Below, in pieces: positions 59,864 through 64,000 of a DNA stretch of 64,000 nt. The notes beneath the pieces are model-generated. The model ran no database searches and had not been told where the DNA came from. It was given only the letters and a program-made list of their open reading frames with translations. Each line of letters begins with the position of its first letter. Position 1 is the stretch's first letter. A program made the translations under genes and the position numbers. Source of the DNA: Georgenia subflava (GTDB taxonomy: Bacteria > Actinomycetota > Actinomycetes > Actinomycetales > Actinomycetaceae); assembly GCF_009193155.1 (NCBI RefSeq), contig NZ_VUKD01000001.1, forward strand, positions 372,001-436,000. Direction: 5' to 3'.

Positions 59864-61129
59864 TCACGCTCCTCTGCTCTGCCCCGCGGGAGCGGGGACC
59901 TCGTCGCCCACCGCGCCGGTGCTGCCCGTGGCCGGAGCCGGACGGTGGGCGGGGATCTCGGTGTACACGCTGCGGTTCCCGGCGGAGCGCTCGACGGCGT
60001 CGAGCACCCGCTGCACCGCCAGCCCGTCGGCGAAGGACGGCGTGGGCTGCTCGCCCGCGCTCAGCGCCCGGACGAGGTCGACGGCCTGGTGGACGAAGCC
60101 GTGCTCGTAGCCGAGCCCGTGACCGGCCGGCCACCAGCTGCCGACGTAGGGGTGGTCGGGCTCGGTGACGATGATCCGTCGGAAGCCACCGGTGCGGGCG
60201 TCCTCGCGCGCGTCGTAGAGGCTGAGGACGTTCATGTCCTCGAAGTCGAAGGCCAGGGAGCCCTCGGACCCGTTGACCTCGATCCGCATGGCGTTCTTCC
60301 GGCCCCACGCGAACCGGGTGGCCTCGAAGATCGCGGGAGCGCCGCCGGTCAGCTCACCGGTGAACATGGCGACGTCGTCGACGGTCACCGGGCCGCGCTC
60401 GCTGCCGCCCCGGCCGCTGAGGCCGGAGAAGCTCTCCGCCACCGGCCGCTCGGCGACGAGGGTGTCGAGCCGTCCGGAGACGCCGGCCACCCTCTGCCCG
60501 GTGATGAAGTGGGTCAGGTCGACGATGTGGGCGCCGATGTCGCCGAGTGCGCCAGATCCGGCCTTGGCCTTGTCGGTGCGCCAGGACAGCGGGGCGCCGT
60601 CGTCGGCGAGCCAGTCCTGCAGGTACTGGCAGCGCACCTGCCGGACCTTGCCGATCCGTCCCTCGGCGACGAGGTCGCGGGCCAGGGCGATCGCCGGCAC
60701 CCGGCGGTAGGTGAACCCGACCATCGCCATCGTGCCACCGGCGGCCGCCCGGTCGGCAGCGGCGGCCATGGCCTCCGCCTCGGCCAGCGTGTTCGCCATC
60801 GGCTTCTCGACGAGGACGTGCTTGCCGGCGGCGAGCGCGGCGGTCGCGATCTCGGCGTGGGTGCTGCCGGGCGTGCAGATGTCGACGAGATCGATGTCGT
60901 CGCGCTCGAGGACGCGGCGCCAGTCGGTCTCCACCTCCGCCCAGCCGAGGGTGTCGGCGGCGGCGCGGGCCCGGTCGGCGGAGCGGCCGACGAGCACCTG
61001 CATCACCGGCTCGCTCGGCAGGTCGAAGAACCGCGGTGCCCCCCGCCAGCCCTGGGAATGGGCGCGCCCCATGAAGGCGTACCCCACCATCGCCACCCGG
61101 AGCGGGGGGCGTGCTGCTGCTTGGCTCAT
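59864..61129 (-). CDS. Gfo/Idh/MocA-family oxidoreductase
   Basis: A 421-residue NAD(P)-dependent sugar dehydrogenase, somewhat longer than usual because of a Pro/Ala-rich tail. Features are [18 protein letters not shown] (Rossmann), [30 protein letters not shown] (catalytic Lys) and [18 protein letters not shown] (Asp and His of the active site). It oxidises a ring hydroxyl, and the product would be passed to the TIM-barrel enzyme encoded next. Seventy-odd bases and a hairpin separate it from the binding-protein gene. Confidence 0.9.
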   Translation of the reverse strand: MSQAAARPPLRVAMVGYAFMGRAHSQGWRGAPRFFDLPSEPVMQVLVGRSADRARAAADTLGWAEVETDWRRVLERDDIDLVDICTPGSTHAEIATAALAAGKHVLVEKPMANTLAEAEAMAAAADRAAAGGTMAMVGFTYRRVPAIALARDLVAEGRIGKVRQVRCQYLQDWLADDGAPLSWRTDKAKAGSGALGDIGAHIVDLTHFITGQRVAGVSGRLDTLVAERPVAESFSGLSGRGGSERGPVTVDDVAMFTGELTGGAPAIFEATRFAWGRKNAMRIEVNGSEGSLAFDFEDMNVLSLYDAREDARTGGFRRIIVTEPDHPYVGSWWPAGHGLGYEHGFVHQAVDLVRALSAGEQPTPSFADGLAVQRVLDAVERSAGNRSVYTEIPAHRPAPATGSTGAVGDEVPAPAGQSRGA

Positions 61130-61171
61130 GATGTGTCTCCCTCTCCGGCGCCGGCGCGCCGGGTACCGGCC

Positions 61172-61199
61172 GGCCCGGGCCGCGCGTGCGGCCCGGGCC
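61172..61199 (-). terminator. Terminator or attenuator hairpin after the binding-protein gene
   Basis: Perfect 12-bp stem GGCCCGGGCCGC/GCGGCCCGGGCC with loop GCGT, 13 bp after the binding-protein stop. Because the enzymes follow on the same strand, it may reduce rather than abolish their transcription. Confidence 0.65.
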
Positions 61200-61211
61200 G
61201 GTCCGGCGACG

Positions 61212-62267
61212 TCAGGACTCGAACGCGGTCGGCAGGTACTGGTCGACGTTGTCGGCCGTGACCACCGGGGCGTAGAGCTGGACGAGGCGCGGCACCTCGA
61301 CCTCGACGAGGTCGGACATCGCCTTGTCCTGGGCGAGCAGGCGGGCCAGGCGGATGCCGTCGGCGGCCTGGGTGGCCGGGTAGATGACGGTCGCCTCGAC
61401 GACCGAGTCGCCGTCCTGGATCTCCCGCATCATGTTGGCCGAACCGGCGCCACCGACCAGGAAGAACTCGTCGCGGCCGGCGTTCTCGATCGCCGCCAGG
61501 ACGCCGATGCCCTGGTCGTCGTCGTGGTTCCAGATCGCGTCGATCTGCGGCGCGGCCTGGAGCAGGTTGGACGTGGCGGACTCGCCGCCCTGGGGGGTGA
61601 AGTCACCGGCGACGCGACGGTCCACGTCCAGGTCGCACTCGGCCAGCGCGTCCGCGAAGCCCTGGCTGCGGTCCTGGGTCAGCGGCAGGTTGTCGATGCC
61701 GGCGATCTCGGCGACCACGGCGTCCTCCTGGCCGTCGAGCCGCTCGCAGATGAACTGACCGGCGCTGCGGCCCATGCCGTAGTTGTCGCCGAGGACGGTC
61801 ACGCGGGCGGCCTCGGGACGGGAGAACTCGCGGTCGACGTTGATCACCGGGATCCCGGCCTCCATCGCCTCGACGGCCACCTCGGTGAGGGCTGCGCCGT
61901 CGTAGGGCAGCAGGACGATGGCGTCGACGCCGTCGTTGATGAACGTCTCCACCTGGGAGATCTGCGTGTTGACGTCGTTCGTGCCCTCGGCGACCTGCAG
62001 GTCGATGTCCTCGAAGCTCTCGGCCTCCGCGATGGCGGCGGTGGTGATGGCACCCATCCAGCCGTGGTCGGCGGCGGGGGCGGAGAAGCCGATGGTGACG
62101 GTCTCGCCGGACTCGTCGTTGCTGCTGCCGGCGTTCGTGTTCTCGGTCGTCCCGCCGTTCGCGGTCTCGGTGGTCTGTTCCGGGGTGTTGGACGTGCACG
62201 CGGCGAGCAGGGCCACGGAGGCGAGCAGCACCACAGGGGTGGCGATGCGACGGGTGGTCGCGGACAT
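61212..62267 (-). CDS. Ribose-type (family 4) sugar-binding lipoprotein
   Basis: A 351-residue periplasmic-binding-protein-like lipoprotein of the RbsB class. Lipobox LLAAC near residue 24, then a long Thr/Asn/Glu linker. Conserved segments are TIGFSAPAADHGWMGAITTAA, DGVDAIVLLPYDGAALTEV, GIPVINVDREFS, GDNYGMGRSAGQFI and IWNHDDDQGIGVLAAIENAG. AAGGAGACCCACC precedes the ATG at 62267; longer in-frame starts are not supported. Last gene of the RbsACB-type importer unit. Confidence 0.92.
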   Translation of the reverse strand: MSATTRRIATPVVLLASVALLAACTSNTPEQTTETANGGTTENTNAGSSNDESGETVTIGFSAPAADHGWMGAITTAAIAEAESFEDIDLQVAEGTNDVNTQISQVETFINDGVDAIVLLPYDGAALTEVAVEAMEAGIPVINVDREFSRPEAARVTVLGDNYGMGRSAGQFICERLDGQEDAVVAEIAGIDNLPLTQDRSQGFADALAECDLDVDRRVAGDFTPQGGESATSNLLQAAPQIDAIWNHDDDQGIGVLAAIENAGRDEFFLVGGAGSANMMREIQDGDSVVEATVIYPATQAADGIRLARLLAQDKAMSDLVEVEVPRLVQLYAPVVTADNVDQYLPTAFES

Positions 62268-62400
62268 GGTGGGTCTCCTTCGACGGATGAGCTGGTGGGG
62301 ATGCGGATCGGGGTGTCGCTCGGTGCGACGGCTGCGCGGACCGTGTGGTCGGGGCCCGGCGGCGGCGGACGGTCCGCCTCCTGCGCCGCCGGGCCGGCGG

Positions 62401-63477
62401 TCAGGTGGATGACCTCGCACGGGAGGCGAAGCGCTGCTGGAGGAGGACGGCGATCACGATGATCGCGCCCTTGGCCAGCTGCTGGGCGGAGGGGGACAGG
62501 TTGTTCTGGATGAAGATGTTCGTCAGGACGGCGAAGACGAGGACACCGAGGACGGTGCCGACGATCGTGCCGCGTCCGCCGATGAGGAGCGTCCCGCCAA
62601 CCACCACCGCTGCGATGGCGTCGAGCTCGTAGAGGAGGCCGTTGGTGGAGGTGCCGGCGGTGGTCCGGCCGAGCATCATGAGCGCGGCGATGCCGGCGGT
62701 GAGCCCGGAGAGCGCGAAGACCCACATGGTGTGCCGCTGCACCTTGATACCGGCCAGCCGGGCGGCCTCCGGGTTGCCGCCGACGGCGATCGTGCGCCGC
62801 CCGAACGTCGTGCGAGCGAGCAGGACCCACCCGCCGACCGCCACGAGGAAGAAGATCCAGACGATCACCGGGACGCCGATGACGTCGGCCCGGAAGAAGT
62901 CGAGGAAGCCCTCGACCGTGACGATCTGGCTGCGGCGGTTTGAGATGATCTCCGCCAGGCCCCGGGCGGCGACGAGCATCGCGAGGGTCGCGATGAACGA
63001 GACGACCCGGCCGTAGGCGACGATCACCCCGTTGACGAGCCCCGCGGCGGTGCCGACGGCGAGCGCGGTGAAGACCATGACGACCCAGTGGGTGTCCGTC
63101 GCCATCGTCTGGGTCGCCAGCGTCGACGCCCATACGGTCGCCAGCCCCATGACGGAGCCGACCGACAGGTCGATCCCGCCGGCGGTGATGACGAACGTGA
63201 CACCGATGCTGATGACGCCGATGACGGCGGCCTCGCGCAGGATGACCATGACGTTGTCGATGCTGACGAAGCGCTCGCCCGAGGTGAGGACACCGATGAG
63301 CAGGAGCGCGGCCAGGGCGATGATCAGGCCCAGGCTGTGGCCCAGGCCCCCGAGCCGGAACGTGGGCAGGCGCCCGCTCCGCTGCGGGGGTGGGCTGAGG
63401 TCGCGGTTGCTCGGCGGCAGCCCGGTCTCGGGAGCGCCGCCGGCCGGGACGGTGCCCGCCGACTGGTTCTCGGTCAT
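62401..63477 (-). CDS. Ribose-type ABC transporter permease
   Basis: A 358-residue CUT2 permease. A cytoplasmic Pro/Gly-rich start of about 45 residues is followed by eight or more membrane segments. It carries VTFVITAGGIDLSVGSVMGLA, GLVNGVIVAYGRVVSFIATLA, GGNPEAARLAGIKV and VVGGTLLIGGRGTIVGTV. GGAAGGAACC precedes the ATG, which overlaps the ATPase stop by 4 bp. Partner of the binding protein downstream and the ATPase upstream. Confidence 0.92.
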   Translation of the reverse strand: MTENQSAGTVPAGGAPETGLPPSNRDLSPPPQRSGRLPTFRLGGLGHSLGLIIALAALLLIGVLTSGERFVSIDNVMVILREAAVIGVISIGVTFVITAGGIDLSVGSVMGLATVWASTLATQTMATDTHWVVMVFTALAVGTAAGLVNGVIVAYGRVVSFIATLAMLVAARGLAEIISNRRSQIVTVEGFLDFFRADVIGVPVIVWIFFLVAVGGWVLLARTTFGRRTIAVGGNPEAARLAGIKVQRHTMWVFALSGLTAGIAALMMLGRTTAGTSTNGLLYELDAIAAVVVGGTLLIGGRGTIVGTVLGVLVFAVLTNIFIQNNLSPSAQQLAKGAIIVIAVLLQQRFASRARSST

Positions 63478-64000
63478 GCGTGGGTTCCTTCCATGACGAG
63501 GTCGAGCACGCGGTGCTCGTCGATCTGGTCCGCCGGGCCGGCGTGGGCGACGTCGCCGTCGGCGATGACCAGGACGTGGTCGGCGAGGCCGAGCACCTCC
63601 TCGATCTCGCTGGAGACCACGACGATCGCGGCTCCCTCGGCGGCGAGCCGGCGGACAAGGGTGTAGATCTCGGCGCGGGCGCCGACGTCGACGCCCCGGG
63701 TGGGCTCGTCCAGCAGCAGGACGTTGCAGCCGTGGACGAGCCAGCGGGCGAGCATCGCTTTCTGCTGGTTGCCGCCGGAGAGGGTGCGGGTGGTGCGTCG
63801 CGGGTCGGCCGGGGCCAGCTGGAGCGCCGTGATCTGCTGCTCGGCGGCGGCGCGCTCGGCACGCTCGTCGAGGAAGCCGCCACGGGCGAACCGCCCGAAG
63901 GTGGACAGGGTGATGTTGCGGAAGACGGGCTCGTCGAGAAGGAGCCCCTGGCTCTTGCGCTCCTCCGGTGCCAGGCCGATCCCCGCGTCGACCGCGGCGG
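63474..64000 (-). CDS. Ribose-type ABC transporter ATPase, 3' part only
   Basis: The last 175 residues of a sugar ABC ATPase; the start lies beyond the right edge. The segment is the second cassette of an RbsA-type double ATPase: GLAPEERKSQGLLLDEPVF, the signature TLSGGNQQKAMLARWL, Walker B VLLLDEPTRGVDVGARAEI and the switch region VVVSSEIEEVLGLADHVLV. It overlaps the permease start by 4 bp, making it the first visible gene of the importer operon. Confidence 0.92.
   Translation of the reverse strand, partial: AAVDAGIGLAPEERKSQGLLLDEPVFRNITLSTFGRFARGGFLDERAERAAAEQQITALQLAPADPRRTTRTLSGGNQQKAMLARWLVHGCNVLLLDEPTRGVDVGARAEIYTLVRRLAAEGAAIVVVSSEIEEVLGLADHVLVIADGDVAHAGPADQIDEHRVLDLVMEGTHA

Noticed and set aside
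1-64000. tRNA, rRNA or riboswitch genes
   Set aside because: No recognisable tRNA cloverleaf, rRNA segment or known riboswitch core was found by eye in the intergenic regions. A covariance-model search would be needed to exclude small RNAs.

Overview
The window is high-GC DNA (roughly 70% or more by eye) with GTG/ATG starts, strong AGGAGG-type ribosome sites, short overlapping operons, DUF3027, an XPB helicase and a helicase-associated partner. This points to an actinobacterium, most likely a Micrococcales member (Cellulomonas/Georgenia/Beutenbergia-like lifestyle). That is inferred from gene content, not from a marker gene. No rRNA, tRNA, transposase or CRISPR array was seen. About half of the genes import and break down carbohydrates.

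Region 1 (1-4.7 kb): a small catabolic set on the minus strand (FAH-family hydrolase, cupin, start of a flavoprotein dehydrogenase) carrying two copies of a TGTCCCGC-N3-GCGGGACA palindrome, then an AGE-family epimerase and a DUF4232 membrane protein. Region 2 (4.7-12.7 kb): an alpha-mannoside locus with a binding protein, two permeases and a GH38 alpha-mannosidase, divergent from a ROK regulator.

Region 3 (13.4-23.6 kb): a nearly complete Lsr-type autoinducer-2 import and processing locus in the order lsrA-C-D-B / lsrR-lsrK-cupin-lsrF-class II aldolase. The LsrB homologue keeps all six AI-2 contact residues. No LsrG is present; a cupin sits between the kinase and thiolase genes, with an extra class II aldolase at the end. 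Distinct palindromic operators precede lsrA and lsrR.

Region 4 (24-35.9 kb): a cell-surface and signalling block. It holds a polyprenyl glycosylphosphotransferase, an MFS transporter, a leaderless OmpR-type response regulator, three small HPt-like paralogues (two lacking the phosphoacceptor His), a SipW-like signal peptidase with three secreted substrates sharing an A-x-W-x-D-x-E processing motif, a membrane GGDEF protein with a degenerate active site, and a leaderless PAS histidine kinase. An 11-bp direct repeat lies in front of the first secreted protein gene.

Region 5 (36-57.6 kb): actinobacterial housekeeping genes (DUF3027, cold-shock protein, helicase-associated protein, HIT protein, aminotransferase, XPB). 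They are split by an accessory block containing a molybdopterin oxidoreductase without an Fe-S motif plus its small partner, and a polysaccharide-utilisation locus. That locus has a secreted candidate polysaccharide-active enzyme interrupted by one in-frame TAA, an unusual regulator, an oxidoreductase and an ABC importer. The enzyme gene and the importer share a near-identical 20-bp palindromic operator 8.3 kb apart.

Region 6 (57.7-64 kb): a sugar or inositol-like catabolic operon with two TIM-barrel isomerase/epimerase proteins, a Gfo/Idh/MocA dehydrogenase and an RbsBCA-type importer that runs off the window end. Tandem repeats of 24, 27, 33 and 78 bp lie between genes at four places.
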